Shown here piece after piece: positions 43,642 through 54,466 of a stretch of 64,000 nt of DNA. The stretch lies in contig NZ_CP014839.1 of assembly GCF_001931675.1 (NCBI RefSeq), positions 1-64,000 on the forward strand. The letters are read 5' to 3'. The notes below the pieces were generated by a model. That model saw only the letters and a program-made list of their open reading frames with translations, was not told the DNA's origin and did no database searches. The translations under genes and the position numbers were made by a program. Numbering within the stretch: position 1 is the stretch's first letter; every line of letters begins with the position of its first letter. This DNA is from Pandoraea thiooxydans. Lineage in GTDB: Bacteria > Pseudomonadota > Gammaproteobacteria > Burkholderiales > Burkholderiaceae.

Positions 43642-44946
43642 TTATGCCGGATGTCCCGCGGCGCCCGGTGTGCCCTGCTTCGGTTTGAAGAGTCGAACCG
43701 TCTTGATCGCCTGGTTGGCGATTTGCACGATTTCCATCCGGCATCCGTCGATTTCCAGGCAGATACTGGCTTCGGGGATTTCTCGCAGCACTTCCAGAAT
43801 CAGCCCGTTGAGCGTCTTGGGTCCGGTGAGCGGGAAATGCAGGCCGAGACGTCGGTTCAAGTCGCGCAGCGAACTGCCGCCGCCGACCAGGCATTCGGCT
43901 TGATCGCTCCAGCCCGAGCGGCCGCTGGCGAGGCCCGGGATGCTCGTGGTGAATTCGCCAATCAACTCTTCGATGATGTCTTCGGTCGTCAGCAGCCCCT
44001 CGACCTCGCCGTATTCATTGACCACCAGGCCGATGCGCTGATGATTTTCCTGAAAGTACTGCAGCTGGCGGAACGCAGGGGTGTCGCTCGGGATGAAGTA
44101 CGGATCGGTGAGCAGTTCGCGCAGCGTATCGATGCCGAGATCTTCGTGGTGGCGCAAGGCGCTCAGGGTCTTGCGCACATGCAGCACGCCAACGATCCGG
44201 TCGATGTCGCCTTCGTAGACCGGCAATTTATTGTGGTAACAGGTTTCGAGTTGCTGCAGGATCGACTCGAGCGGCGCCGATAGATCAAGCGCCTCGATGC
44301 GGGCGCGGGGGATCATGACGTCATTGACCGAGATATTCTCCAGGTCGAACAGATTCAGCAGGATGCTGCGGTGCTTGGTGGGCATGTAATTGCCCGCCTC
44401 CAGCACCAGGGTGCGCAACTCCTCCGTGCTCATGCGCTGCTCGGCGGCTGCCTTGCGCGTGTCGATGCCGATCAGGCGCAGCAACGCCCTGACCAACACG
44501 TTGACAGCCCAGACGAACGGCTGAGTGATGCGCATCAGCGGCTTGATCGCCAGGCTGGCCGGCAGTGCGATGCGCTCCGGATAGGTTGCGCCGACCACTT
44601 TGGGGCCGATCTCGCAAAACACGATGATCAGAGCCGCGATGAGCGCGGTGGCGATCGACAGCACGACGCCGTCGTTGCCGAAGTAGCGCAGCGCGATCGA
44701 GGCCGTGAGCACGGGCAGCACCGTGTTGATCACGTTGTTGCCGATCAGGATCACGCTGAGCAACTCCTCGGTTTGCTGCAGCAGCCCCTGCGTGGTGCGG
44801 GCACCACGTCGCCCCGTCTTGACCAGATGCTTGAGACGGTGGCGGTTGAGCGCCATCATGCTGGTTTCCGATATGGAAAAGAAGCCTGATACGCAAAGCA
44901 GCAGGACAATGGCGCCGAGTTGCGCCCATAGTGGAAGGGATTCCAA
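43642..44946 (-). CDS. CBS-domain membrane protein (CorC/HlyC family, DUF21)
   Basis: A 434-aa inner-membrane protein with an N-terminal CNNM/DUF21 membrane domain (about four membrane segments, including GAIVLLLCVSGFFSISETSMMALNRHR), a CBS pair (about 210-330, with VNDVMIPRARIEALD) and a C-terminal CorC_HlyC domain ending in the NQAIKTVRLFKP segment. The family is linked to magnesium or cobalt transport and tolerance. The start is taken as TTG at 44946 (LESLPLWAQL), where homologues begin; the reading frame stays open upstream to 45081, through the tRNA-Pro terminator, which cannot be coding. Confidence 0.88.
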   Translation of the reverse strand: MESLPLWAQLGAIVLLLCVSGFFSISETSMMALNRHRLKHLVKTGRRGARTTQGLLQQTEELLSVILIGNNVINTVLPVLTASIALRYFGNDGVVLSIATALIAALIIVFCEIGPKVVGATYPERIALPASLAIKPLMRITQPFVWAVNVLVRALLRLIGIDTRKAAAEQRMSTEELRTLVLEAGNYMPTKHRSILLNLFDLENISVNDVMIPRARIEALDLSAPLESILQQLETCYHNKLPVYEGDIDRIVGVLHVRKTLSALRHHEDLGIDTLRELLTDPYFIPSDTPAFRQLQYFQENHQRIGLVVNEYGEVEGLLTTEDIIEELIGEFTTSIPGLASGRSGWSDQAECLVGGGSSLRDLNRRLGLHFPLTGPKTLNGLILEVLREIPEASICLEIDGCRMEIVQIANQAIKTVRLFKPKQGTPGAAGHPA

Positions 44947-45003
44947 GCGACGTGTTGCGCCCCGAGGCGCTGAAGTTGTATTGGCTAAAACTATAGCAGA
45001 CGC

Positions 45004-45046
45004 GAAAAAGCAAAACGGCCTGGGATGCACATACCCAAGCCGTTTT
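45004..45046 (-). terminator. Rho-independent terminator after tRNA-Pro
   Basis: On the minus strand AAAACGGCTTGGG pairs with CCCAGGCCGTTTT (one G-T pair) around a 9-nt loop, then GCTTTTTCGC. It lies about 55 nt beyond the tRNA 3' end. Confidence 0.9.
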
Positions 45047-45099
45047 ACGGAATTCGCCGAGCAAACAACCGACGTCGGCAAATCAAAACACAGGAAATC

Positions 45100-45176
45100 T
45101 GGTCGGGGTGAGAGGATTCGAACCTCCGGCCTCTACGTCCCGAACGTAGCGCTCTACCAGGCTAAGCTACACCCCG
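45100..45176 (-). tRNA. tRNA-Pro (CGG)
   Basis: A 77-nt cloverleaf with encoded CCA. The acceptor pairs CGGGGTG with CACCCCG; the anticodon arm CTACG-TTCGGGA-CGTAG gives anticodon CGG. It is flanked by an ispB terminator-like hairpin upstream and its own terminator downstream. The promoter would have to lie in the ispB 3' end. Confidence 0.97.
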
Positions 45177-45210
45177 AAAACAACGGCGCGCTCAAGATCG
45201 GCGCGCCGTT
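45177..45210 (-). terminator. Terminator-like hairpin overlapping the ispB stop codon
   Basis: AACGGCGCGC (45182-45191) and GCGCGCCGTT (45201-45210) form a perfect 10-bp stem; on the minus strand GTTTT follows. The stem contains the last codons of ispB and ends 1 nt before tRNA-Pro begins. The short T-run makes termination likely to be partial. Confidence 0.6.
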
Positions 45211-46172
45211 GAAGAAGAACATAATTCTAGCAAAGTTTCTTTGTAAGGGGAACTAGGGAGAAAAGAAATTGCGGCGGCAGCGGCAGCGGCCTCCTGTTCG
45301 GCCCGGCGCAGTGTGTAATCGAGCGCGCCCGTGTGCATTACGGCGTCGAGGATGGCCTGGAAATTCTCGGTGCCGCCATGCTCGATTGCAGCCTTGGCCA
45401 TGGCTTGCTGCTCGGAAGTGCCATGCCGGATCACGTGGATCAGCGGCAGCGTCGGCTTGCCCTCGCGCAGATCGTCGCCGGCGTTCTTGCCCATCGCATC
45501 ACTGCTGCCGGCATAATCGAGCCAATCGTCCATCAATTGGAACGCCGTACCCAGGCGACCGCCGAACTCGGCCATGGCAGCTTCGGTTGCGGTGTCGGTG
45601 CCGGCCAGCACGGCGGCAATCTGCGTCGCGGCTTCGAACAGTTTGGCCGTTTTGTAGCGGATGACCTGCAGATAGCGGATCTCGTCGACGTCCGGGTCGT
45701 GCATATTGAGCAGTTGCAGCACCTCCCCCTCGGCGATCACGTTGGTGGCGTTCGACAGGATCTGCATGATGCGCATGTTGTCGACCCCAACCATCATCTG
45801 GAAGGCGCGGGAATACAGGAAATCACCCACCAGCACCGAGGCCGCGTTACCGAACAGGGCGTTGGCTGTTTTCTTGCCGCGCCGCAGATCCGACTCGTCG
45901 ACCACATCGTCGTGCAGCAGCGTCGCGGTGTGAATGAATTCGATGACTGCGGCGAGTTCATGGCGGTGCGCCGTCCTGACGTCCAGCGCGCCGGCTGCCA
46001 GCAACAATAGAGCCGGCCGCAGGCGCTTGCCGCCGGCGCTGATGATGTATTCGGAAATCTGATTGATCAGGACGACTTGCGAGGCCAGGCGGTCGCGGAT
46101 CACATGATCCACTCGACGCATGTCATCGGCAATGATAGCCAGCGGATTCTGTGAGGGGGTCGGAGCAGTCAA
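45192..46172 (-). CDS. ispB: Octaprenyl diphosphate synthase
   Basis: Makes the C40 side chain of ubiquinone-8 by adding isopentenyl diphosphate to farnesyl diphosphate. The 326-aa trans-prenyltransferase has both aspartate-rich motifs, D88-D-V-V-D92 and D215-D-W-L-D219, and GGKRLRP (47-53). It is divergent from rplU, the common arrangement in proteobacteria. The chain-length assignment (octaprenyl) follows from the lineage, not from a residue I can point to. Confidence 0.95.
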   Translation of the reverse strand: MTAPTPSQNPLAIIADDMRRVDHVIRDRLASQVVLINQISEYIISAGGKRLRPALLLLAAGALDVRTAHRHELAAVIEFIHTATLLHDDVVDESDLRRGKKTANALFGNAASVLVGDFLYSRAFQMMVGVDNMRIMQILSNATNVIAEGEVLQLLNMHDPDVDEIRYLQVIRYKTAKLFEAATQIAAVLAGTDTATEAAMAEFGGRLGTAFQLMDDWLDYAGSSDAMGKNAGDDLREGKPTLPLIHVIRHGTSEQQAMAKAAIEHGGTENFQAILDAVMHTGALDYTLRRAEQEAAAAAAAISFLPSSPYKETLLELCSSSTARRS

Positions 46173-46272
46173 GATCGGAAGTCAGGGAGAGCGAAAAAAC
46201 GTCCAAATTATATAGTGGAGCGGCGTCTCTTGGCGCGCCCCGGCGAGAGGCAAGGGGAATCAATGGAAGTCT

Positions 46273-46301
46273 TTGACGGTAAAGGGGAATCTCTGTATAA
46301 T
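46273..46301 (+). promoter_or_regulatory. Strong sigma-70 promoter of rplU-rpmA
   Basis: TTGACG (46273-46278), exactly 17 bp, then a perfect TATAAT (46296-46301). Transcription would start near 46308, giving a leader of about 48 nt before rplU. The rest of the 183-bp divergent gap must hold the ispB promoter. Confidence 0.85.
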
Positions 46302-46355
46302 CACGCGTTTTCGTGCGTTCGCGCGAAAAATTCTTGTTTATGAGTGAGGTTCGCA

Positions 46356-46667
46356 ATGTACGCAGTCATAAAAACTGGCGGCAAGCAGTATAAGGTTGCC
46401 GCCGGCGAAAAACTGAAAGTAGAACAGATACTGGCAGACATTGGCGCTGAAATCACGCTCGACCAAGTGCTCGCAGTGGGCGAAGGTGAATCGATTCAGT
46501 TCGGCGCACCCTTGGTGAGTGGGGCTTCCGTCAAGGCAACCGTGGTTGCCCAAGGCCGCCATCCGAAGGTGAAGATTTTCAAGATGCGCCGTCGCAAGCA
46601 CTACCAGAAGCATCAGGGTCATCGCCAGAACTACACCGAGCTGCGCATCGACAGCATCGTGGCTTAA
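46356..46667 (+). CDS. rplU: 50S ribosomal protein L21
   Basis: The 103-aa L21 protein, which binds 23S rRNA and neighbours L20. It starts [20 protein letters not shown] and carries the conserved [20 protein letters not shown] basic segment. GTGAGG lies 8 nt ahead of the ATG at 46356; the in-frame ATG at 46344 is not conserved. It is followed by rpmA after 31 bp with AAGGAAAGGAG as ribosome-binding site. Confidence 0.97.
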   Translation: MYAVIKTGGKQYKVAAGEKLKVEQILADIGAEITLDQVLAVGEGESIQFGAPLVSGASVKATVVAQGRHPKVKIFKMRRRKHYQKHQGHRQNYTELRIDSIVA

Positions 46668-46698
46668 TCGATACGCGTGCAAGGAAAGGAGTCAAACC

Positions 46699-46959
46699 AT
46701 GGCACACAAAAAAGCAGGCGGTTCGTCCCGTAACGGCCGCGATTCCGAGTCCAAGCGGCTCGGCGTGAAGGTATATGGCGGTCAGGCGATCAACGCTGGC
46801 GGCATCATCGTGCGGCAGCGCGGTACGCGCATGCATGCCGGTGAGAACGTCGGCATTGGCAAGGACCATACGCTTTATGCATTGACCGATGGGCACGTGC
46901 AGTTCGCCGTCAAAGGCGCAGCCAAGAAGCACGTAGTCACGGTGGTCCCGGCAGCGTAA
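46699..46959 (+). CDS. rpmA: 50S ribosomal protein L27
   Basis: The 86-aa L27 protein, whose N-terminal tail reaches the peptidyl transferase centre. It begins [20 protein letters not shown], with no cleavable leader of the Firmicutes type, and contains [20 protein letters not shown]. It is the second gene of the rplU operon and is followed by a terminator. Confidence 0.97.
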   Translation: MAHKKAGGSSRNGRDSESKRLGVKVYGGQAINAGGIIVRQRGTRMHAGENVGIGKDHTLYALTDGHVQFAVKGAAKKHVVTVVPAA

Positions 46960-46977
46960 TACCGCCTTTTGCCGACC

Positions 46978-47010
46978 AAAAGGCTCCGCATCGCTGCGGG
47001 GCCTTTTTTC
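46978..47010 (+). terminator. Rho-independent terminator after rpmA
   Basis: AAAAGGCTCCGCA and TGCGGGGCCTTTTTT form a GC-rich stem with a 4-nt loop and one mispair, followed by T. It separates rplU-rpmA from obgE, which starts 86 bp further on and so needs its own promoter or read-through. Confidence 0.9.
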
Positions 47011-47083
47011 GTTTGGCCGGTCGGTTTCGGCGCGTCATGGCCGTGCGGCCGCACAGTTTGGAAAATTTTGAAACGGATTTTAG

Positions 47084-48193
<1,110 letters not shown>

Positions 48194-48216
48194 CTCCTAT
48201 CGAAGAGAGTAATACC

Positions 48217-49350
48217 ATGCGTTCTGTCATCGCTGATGCCAAACGGCTCGTGGTGAAAGTTGGCTCGAGCCTGGTGACCAACGACGGGCGAGGGCTCGAC
48301 GACGTTGCCATCGCGCGCTGGGCCGAACAGATCGCGGCGCTGCGCAAGGGCGGCGACGGCAGACCGGGCAAGGAAGTGGTTCTGGTGAGCTCCGGTGCGA
48401 TCGCCGAGGGGATGCAGCGCCTCGGCTGGAGCCGCCGGCCGCGCGAATTGCCTGAGCTGCAAGCCGCCGCCGCGGTGGGGCAAATGGGATTGGCGCAGGT
48501 TTATGAAACGCGGTTTGCCGAACACGGCATCCGGACCGCGCAGATTCTGCTGACTCACGGCGATTTGGCCGACCGGGAACGTTACCTGAATGCGCGCTCG
48601 ACGTTGCTGACGCTGCTGGATCTGGGCGTTGTGCCGATCATCAACGAAAACGATACCGTGGTCACCGACGAAATCAAGTTCGGTGACAACGATACGCTTG
48701 GCGCACTGGTGGCGAATCTCATCGAGGGCGACGCCCTGATCATCCTGACTGATCAGGCCGGTCTATACACCGCGGATCCCCGGAAGAATCCTGCCGCTGA
48801 GTTGGTCAAGGAGGCCGTGGCCGGCGACGAGGCACTTGAAGCAATGGCTGGAGGTGCCGGCACGAGCATCGGGCGCGGCGGCATGTTGACCAAAATCCTT
48901 GCCGCCAAACGCAGCGCAAAGAGCGGTGCCCACACGGTGATCGCCTCCGGCCGTGAACCCAATGTCTTGGCGCGACTAGCCGCAGGTGAGGCGGTGGGTA
49001 CCCAGTTACTGGCCAGGACGGCCCGGTTGACGGCTCGCAAGCAATGGTTGGCTGATCACCTGCAAGTGCGGGGCCGCGTCGTGATCGATGCCGGCGCAAG
49101 CAAGAAATTGACCGAGGAAGGAAAGAGCCTGCTGCCGATCGGGGTGGTCAGCGTCGAGGGCAATTTCGCGCGCGGCGAAGTAATTGCCTGCGTCGACGAG
49201 GCGGGCCACGAAATTGCGCGGGGCTTGAGCAATTACAGCAGCTCGGAAGCGCGTCTGATTCGCCGGCGCGCGAGCAGCGAGATCGAGTCGATCCTGGGAT
49301 TCGTTCACGCAGCCGAACTGATCCATCGGGACAACCTGGTACTGCTGTAG
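48217..49350 (+). CDS. proB: Glutamate 5-kinase ProB
   Basis: Phosphorylates glutamate in the first step of proline synthesis. The 377-aa protein has the amino-acid kinase domain ([11 protein letters not shown] at the start, [18 protein letters not shown] in the middle, [12 protein letters not shown]) and a C-terminal PUA domain from about 285 ([20 protein letters not shown]). It lies 23 bp after obgE and is preceded by CGAAGAGAG, so it probably shares its transcript. proA is not in the window. Confidence 0.96.
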   Translation: MRSVIADAKRLVVKVGSSLVTNDGRGLDDVAIARWAEQIAALRKGGDGRPGKEVVLVSSGAIAEGMQRLGWSRRPRELPELQAAAAVGQMGLAQVYETRFAEHGIRTAQILLTHGDLADRERYLNARSTLLTLLDLGVVPIINENDTVVTDEIKFGDNDTLGALVANLIEGDALIILTDQAGLYTADPRKNPAAELVKEAVAGDEALEAMAGGAGTSIGRGGMLTKILAAKRSAKSGAHTVIASGREPNVLARLAAGEAVGTQLLARTARLTARKQWLADHLQVRGRVVIDAGASKKLTEEGKSLLPIGVVSVEGNFARGEVIACVDEAGHEIARGLSNYSSSEARLIRRRASSEIESILGFVHAAELIHRDNLVLL

Positions 49351-49399
49351 GAATTGCGCCGCTGGCACCCGGCGGGCAGCCGGCGACGCACAGGCCCGG

Positions 49400-49987
49400 T
49401 TACTCCGGCTTTTTGATTCTGTCCGGGTAGCGCATGTTCTGCACGATATCCGCAGCTGATCCGGTCACCATCTTGTTGTCGCAAAAATAGTCGTTATAGA
49501 GCGCGCTTTGGTAGGCCGTTGGGCCATAGCCGTTGATGACCTGCCAGTGGCTGCCTCGTGCGTTCGACCAGGTGCCGTCGGGCTGGCCGATGGCGTATAT
49601 CCGGTACTCGAAGGTATTGCAATGGATGCCCTCGAATGTCACGTTGCGTGCGCCTTGCGTGCTGCGGATGACGGAGGTAAAGCGCACCACGCCGTCTTTG
49701 CCGACCGACACTGATTTGGCGTCGATTGCGTAATTCAGGTCGCGCGATCCGTTGGGCACTGTGTAGGTGAGGAGGTCGCTGTCCTTGGGCGCCGCGGGCA
49801 AGGTGTAGGGACTCTCTTTCCATTTGTCGGTGGCCGCCTTCTTGGCCATGTACTCGTCGTAGCCGGGGCCCGGACCAGGGCTGGGTTGTGCCAGCGCGGC
49901 ACAGGAAGCGGTCATGGCAATGCCGAGCCAAAGCAATGCAGGCAAGGGGCGCGCGGTTTGGATGAGGCGAGCGGAGCGAATTTTCAT
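49400..49987 (-). CDS. CNP1-like exported protein
   Basis: A 195-aa protein resembling the CNP1 family, named from a Neisseria gene of unknown function. It has a signal peptide (MKIRSARLIQTARPLPALLW then an A-rich region ending AALA). The mature part has YDEYMAKKAATDKWKESPY and a beta-rich domain with NGSRDLNYAIDAKSVSVG, VIRSTQGARNVTFEG and GIHCNTFEYRIYAIG. The start at 49987 follows family practice; an ATG at 50086 adds a non-conserved leader and overlaps the rppH 3' region. It converges with proB. Confidence 0.8.
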   Translation of the reverse strand: MKIRSARLIQTARPLPALLWLGIAMTASCAALAQPSPGPGPGYDEYMAKKAATDKWKESPYTLPAAPKDSDLLTYTVPNGSRDLNYAIDAKSVSVGKDGVVRFTSVIRSTQGARNVTFEGIHCNTFEYRIYAIGQPDGTWSNARGSHWQVINGYGPTAYQSALYNDYFCDNKMVTGSAADIVQNMRYPDRIKKPE

Positions 49988-50033
49988 GAATCGACTGGGC
50001 GGGATCGGGGAAACGGGCTGGTGCCTGACGGCA

Positions 50034-50576
50034 TCAGCCCTCGTGAGTGGTTTTACCGTGCACGCGGGGCGAGCGGTGTCGGTCATACTGATGATGGGTC
50101 GGATTGCGGCGCAGATAGCGTGACAGCTCGTTGAGCGCCATCTGGTAGACTTCGCGCTTGAACTCGATCACGGCGTCCAGCGGCACCCAGTACTCGTTCC
50201 ATCGCCAGGCGTCGAATTCCGGATGAGCGGTTGCGCGCAGACAGATATCGCAGTCCCGCCCGACCATGCGGAGCAAAAACCAGATCTGCTTTTGTCCGCG
50301 ATAATGGCCGCGTACTTCTCGCTTGATAAATTTGTCGGGCACCTCGTAACGCAACCAGTCGCGAGTACGACCGATGATCTTGACGTGCTCTGGTTTTAGG
50401 CCGGTTTCCTCGTGCAGTTCTCGATACATGGCCTGTTCTGGCGTTTCGCCATACTTGATGCCGCCTTGCGGGAACTGCCAGGAATGCTCGCCCAGCCGCT
50501 TGCCCCAGAATACCTCATTATGTGCGTTCAAGAGGATGATGCCGACGTTAGGCCGAAAGCCTTCACGGTCCAGCAT
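50034..50576 (-). CDS. rppH: RNA pyrophosphohydrolase RppH
   Basis: Removes pyrophosphate from 5'-triphosphate mRNA, starting 5'-end-dependent decay. The 180-aa protein begins [20 protein letters not shown] and has a complete Nudix box from [11 protein letters not shown] (38-48) to RELHEETGL (52-60). The ATG at 50576 has AGGTGG upstream; the in-frame start at 50798 is inside the proS region and is rejected. It diverges from proS. Confidence 0.95.
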   Translation of the reverse strand: MLDREGFRPNVGIILLNAHNEVFWGKRLGEHSWQFPQGGIKYGETPEQAMYRELHEETGLKPEHVKIIGRTRDWLRYEVPDKFIKREVRGHYRGQKQIWFLLRMVGRDCDICLRATAHPEFDAWRWNEYWVPLDAVIEFKREVYQMALNELSRYLRRNPTHHQYDRHRSPRVHGKTTHEG

Positions 50577-50682
50577 ACAACCACCTTTTAATCCTTTAAA
50601 ATTGCTTCGATTATAAACAGATAATAGCGGTGGCGGCGCTAGTCTTGGCCCTTGCCGCTTATTTTCGCCCTGGAAACCTTGC

Positions 50683-52416
50683 ATGAAAGCCTCTCGATTC
50701 TTTATCGCCACGCTCAAAGAAGCTCCCGCCGATGCGGAAATCGTCAGCCACAAGCTGATGATCCGATCTGGCATGATCCGGCGCGCGGCCGGCGGCATTT
50801 ACAGCTACATGCCGTTGGGCCTGCGCTCGATCCGAAAGGTGGAGGCGATCGTGCGCGAGGAGATGAACCGGGCCGGTGCGATCGAACTTCTGATGCCGGC
50901 GGTGCAGCCCGGCGAACTCTGGCAGGAGTCGGGCCGCTGGGAGCAGTACGGACCCGAGCTGCTGCGCCTCAAGGACCGGAATGACCGGGATTTCGTCGTC
51001 GGGCCGACGCACGAGGAAGTCGTGACCGATATCGCGCGCCGCGAGATCAAGAGCTATCGCCAACTGCCGGTCAACTTCTATCAGATCCAAACGAAATTCC
51101 GCGACGAAATCCGGCCGCGTTTCGGTGTGATGCGAGGGCGTGAGTTCATTATGAAAGACGCCTATTCGTTCGATAAGGATGCGGCCGGCCTGCAGGTTTC
51201 CTACCAAAAAATGTACGACGCCTACGTGCGGATCTTCACCCGGCTCGGCCTGCATTTTCGCGCCGTGGCGGCCGACAACGGCTCGATCGGCGGATCGGGT
51301 TCGCACGAGTTCCATGTGATTGCGGAAACGGGCGAGGACGACATTGCCTATTGCGCCGACTCCAGCTATGCCGCCAACGTCGAGCAGGCCGAGGCGCTGC
51401 CGCTGCTGGCCGGCCGCGCTGCCCCGGCCGAGGCGTTGCACAAGACGCCCACGCCGGGCAAGGCCAAGTGCGAGGCGGTGGCCGAGCTGTTGGGCATTCC
51501 ACTGCAACGCACCGTCAAGTCGATCGTGCTTGCGGTTGATCGCGACGACGGCACGGACGTCTGGCTGCTGCTGGTGCGCGGCGATCATGCACTCAATGAA
51601 GTCAAGGCCAGCAAGGTGCCGGGTCTGGCTGGATTCCGCTTTGCCACCGAAGCCGAGATCGTCGAGTGGTTCGGCACGCCCCCCGGCTATCTGGGGCCGA
51701 TCCAGACCAAGAAACCGGTCAGGCTCGTGGTCGATCGCACGGTAGCGAATATGAGCGATTTCGTTTGCGGGGCCAACGAGGTGGATTTCCACTATACCGG
51801 CGTGAATTGGGGACGCGACCTGCCGGAGCCCGAGGTGGCCGATTTGCGCAACGTGGTGCCGGGTGACCCGTCGCCCGACGGCCGGGGCGTGTTGAGCATG
51901 TGCCGCGGCATCGAGGTCGGCCATGTATTTCAGCTGGGCACCAAATACTCCGACGCGATGAACGCGACTTTCCTCGGCGAAAACGGCAAGCCGCAGCCGA
52001 TCGTGATGGGCTGCTACGGCATCGGCGTCACGCGTATTCTCGGCGCGGCGATCGAGCAGAATTTCGACGAGCGGGGCATTATCTGGCCGGAGTCGATCGC
52101 ACCGTTCGAAGTGGTGTTGTGCCCGATGGGATATGACCGTAGCGAGACTGTGCGCGCGCAGACCGATCGTCTTTACGAGGCGCTGCTGGCCGAAGATATC
52201 GACGTCATCCTCGATGACCGCGGCGAGCGCCCGGGCGTCATGTTCGCGGACTGGGAGCTGATCGGGGTGCCGCACCGGCTGGTGATCGGCGAGCGCGGCC
52301 TGAAAGAAGGCAAGATCGAATACCAGGGCCGGCGCGATACGCAGGCGGAATTGTTGACGATCGAGCAGGTGGTGTCGGTGGTGACCGGCAAAATCCGCGC
52401 GGCCAAGGCTGTCTGA
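50683..52416 (+). CDS. proS: Prolyl-tRNA synthetase (bacterial type with editing domain)
   Basis: Charges tRNA-Pro; the window also encodes a tRNA-Pro. The 577-aa class II enzyme has motif 1 at [22 protein letters not shown], motif 2 at [25 protein letters not shown], an INS editing domain (about 230-390, YbaK-like, with [12 protein letters not shown]) that removes mis-charged alanine, motif 3 at [18 protein letters not shown] and a C-terminal anticodon-binding domain. Length matches the proteobacterial form. Confidence 0.97.
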   Translation: MKASRFFIATLKEAPADAEIVSHKLMIRSGMIRRAAGGIYSYMPLGLRSIRKVEAIVREEMNRAGAIELLMPAVQPGELWQESGRWEQYGPELLRLKDRNDRDFVVGPTHEEVVTDIARREIKSYRQLPVNFYQIQTKFRDEIRPRFGVMRGREFIMKDAYSFDKDAAGLQVSYQKMYDAYVRIFTRLGLHFRAVAADNGSIGGSGSHEFHVIAETGEDDIAYCADSSYAANVEQAEALPLLAGRAAPAEALHKTPTPGKAKCEAVAELLGIPLQRTVKSIVLAVDRDDGTDVWLLLVRGDHALNEVKASKVPGLAGFRFATEAEIVEWFGTPPGYLGPIQTKKPVRLVVDRTVANMSDFVCGANEVDFHYTGVNWGRDLPEPEVADLRNVVPGDPSPDGRGVLSMCRGIEVGHVFQLGTKYSDAMNATFLGENGKPQPIVMGCYGIGVTRILGAAIEQNFDERGIIWPESIAPFEVVLCPMGYDRSETVRAQTDRLYEALLAEDIDVILDDRGERPGVMFADWELIGVPHRLVIGERGLKEGKIEYQGRRDTQAELLTIEQVVSVVTGKIRAAKAV

Positions 52417-52476
52417 GGCCCATTATCGCCGCCGTAGCCGCTGACGCCTGTACGCGTCGGCGGGGGCAGGCGCGCA

Positions 52477-53016
52477 TCAGCTCAGGGCGCGAATCGTCGG
52501 CAGGTTTCGCCAATAGCCTTTCGCATCCATCCCGCATCCGAATACGTAGCGGTCCGGCACGGTGAACCCGCAGAAATCGGGGTGAATCGGCTTCGGCTTG
52601 TTCAGCACTTTCTCGCAAAGCACCGCACAATAGAACGCCGTGGCGCCCATGTCCAGGATGCGCTCGCGGATGGCGGCCATCGTGGCGCCTTCGTCGAGGA
52701 TATCGTCCAGCACCAGCACGGCGCGACCGCGTACCGATTCGCGCGGCGCCACGCGCCATTGCATCGCTCCGCCCGTGGTGGTGTTGTTGTAGCGGCTTAA
52801 GTGGATGTAGTCGAACTCGAGCGGGAAATCGAGTCTCGGCAAGAGCATGCCGGTGAATACCACGGCGCCGCCCATGACCGACAAGACCAGCGGAAACTCT
52901 TCTCCAATGGCGCTTTTGATGGCGTTTGCCATGCGCTCGACCGAGGTCAAGACCTCCCCGGCGGTAACGATTTCTTCAGAGTTGCGAAAAATGTCCTGAG
53001 CTTCGTCTCGGTTCAT
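52477..53016 (-). CDS. Hypoxanthine-guanine phosphoribosyltransferase
   Basis: A purine salvage enzyme of 179 aa. The PRPP-binding motif is VLVLDDILDEGAT. The loop LVLSVMGGAVVFTGMLL and the tail FGCGMDAKGYWRNLPTIRAL also match the family. It converges on proS with a 60-bp gap and lies 31 bp after ffh on the same strand, so the two may be co-transcribed. Preference for hypoxanthine over guanine is not resolved. Confidence 0.9.
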   Translation of the reverse strand: MNRDEAQDIFRNSEEIVTAGEVLTSVERMANAIKSAIGEEFPLVLSVMGGAVVFTGMLLPRLDFPLEFDYIHLSRYNNTTTGGAMQWRVAPRESVRGRAVLVLDDILDEGATMAAIRERILDMGATAFYCAVLCEKVLNKPKPIHPDFCGFTVPDRYVFGCGMDAKGYWRNLPTIRALS

Positions 53017-53047
53017 TGGGGGCGGGCGTGAGTTGTGGGAGGATGTC

Positions 53048-54412
53048 TTAGCGCATGCCGGGCAGCATGCCTTTCATGCCCCGCATCATTTTCATCATAC
53101 CGCCACCCTTGAGTTTTTTCATCATGCCGCGCATTTGCTCGTATTGCCCCAGCATGCGGTTGACGTCCTGAACCTGAACCCCGGCGCCCGCCGCGATGCG
53201 CCGTTTGCGGCTGGCCTTGATGATTTCCGGCTTGGCCCGCTCGGCGGGCGTCATGGCATTGATGATGCCCTCCATGCGGCGCACCTGCTTCTCGGCCTGA
53301 TCCATATTGGCCTGACTTGCCGCAGCCTGATATTGTGCCGGCAGCTTGTCCATCAGATTGGACAGGCCGCCCATTTTCTTCATTTGGGAGATCTGGGATT
53401 TGAAATCGTTCAGATCGAAGTCGCCGCCTTTTTTGACTTTCTCGGCGAGCTTCTGTGCGACTTGAACGTCAACCCCCTTTTGCGCGCCCTCGACCAGGGC
53501 AAGGATGTCGCCCATACCGAGAATCCGGCTGGCCATGCGTGCCGGATAAAACACCTCGAGACCATCGAGCTTCTCGCCAACGCCGACGAACTTGACCGGC
53601 TTGCCGGTAACGTGGCGCACCGACAGCGCCGCGCCGCCGCGCGCGTCGCCGTCGAGCTTGGTCAGCACCACGCCGGTCAGCGGGAGCGCTTCATTGAATG
53701 CGCGCGCGGTATTCACCGCATCCTGGCCGAGCATCGCATCGACCACAAAAAGCGTTTCGATCGGCTTGAGCGCGGCGTGCAGCGCGCTGATCTCCTGCAT
53801 CATCGCCTCGTCGATGCCAAGCCGGCCGGCGGTATCGACCAGCACGACATCGTGAAAATGCTTTTTGGCCCAATCGACGGCAGCCAGCGCAATATCGACC
53901 GGCTTCTGGTCAGGCTCGGACGGGAAGAAATCGGCGCCGACCTGCTCGGTGACCGTTTTGAGCTGCGCGATCGCGGCCGGGCGGTAGACGTCGCACGAAA
54001 CGGTGAGCACCTTCTTCTTCTGCTCGCGCAGCAGCCTGGCCAGCTTGCCGACCGTGGTGGTCTTGCCCGCACCCTGCAAACCCGCCATCAGGATGATCGC
54101 CGGCGGCTGGGTCGCGAAATTGAGCTCGGCGGCCTTGCCTTCGTAATCCCCGCCCATAATGGCGGTGAGCTCGCGCTGCACCACGCCCACCAGCGCCTGC
54201 CCGGGCGAGAGGCTGGCGAGCACTTCCTCGCCGAGCGCTTTTTCCTTGACCTTTGCGATAAATTCGCGCACTACGGGCAGTGCGACGTCCGCCTCGAGTA
54301 ATGCCAGCCTTACTTCGCGCAGCATTTCCTGGGTGTTGGCTTCGGTCAGGCGGGCCTCGCCGCGCAACGTCTTGACGACGCGCGCCATCCGTTGGGTAAG
54401 ATTGTCGAGCAT
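53048..54412 (-). CDS. ffh: Signal recognition particle protein Ffh
   Basis: The SRP GTPase that targets membrane proteins to SecYEG with 4.5S RNA. The 454-aa protein has the N domain (MLDNLTQRMARVVKTLRGEA), the G domain with MAGLQGAGKTTTVGKLA (G1 from 111) and DTAGRLGIDEAMM (G3), and the methionine-rich M domain, here ending QMRGMMKKLKGGGMMKMM and so on to GMR. The start at 54412 is preferred over 54442, which adds ten non-conserved residues. Confidence 0.97.
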   Translation of the reverse strand: MLDNLTQRMARVVKTLRGEARLTEANTQEMLREVRLALLEADVALPVVREFIAKVKEKALGEEVLASLSPGQALVGVVQRELTAIMGGDYEGKAAELNFATQPPAIILMAGLQGAGKTTTVGKLARLLREQKKKVLTVSCDVYRPAAIAQLKTVTEQVGADFFPSEPDQKPVDIALAAVDWAKKHFHDVVLVDTAGRLGIDEAMMQEISALHAALKPIETLFVVDAMLGQDAVNTARAFNEALPLTGVVLTKLDGDARGGAALSVRHVTGKPVKFVGVGEKLDGLEVFYPARMASRILGMGDILALVEGAQKGVDVQVAQKLAEKVKKGGDFDLNDFKSQISQMKKMGGLSNLMDKLPAQYQAAASQANMDQAEKQVRRMEGIINAMTPAERAKPEIIKASRKRRIAAGAGVQVQDVNRMLGQYEQMRGMMKKLKGGGMMKMMRGMKGMLPGMR

Positions 54413-54466
54413 GAAAAGTTCCTGTGTCCCGGGCGCGGCCACGAAGGCCTAGTGTAAACTCCGAAT

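Noticed and set aside
43357-44283. A 308-codon plus-strand ORF opposite pilB and the CBS-domain gene
   Set aside because: The minus strand holds two recognisable proteins here; this frame has no domain or ribosome-binding site.
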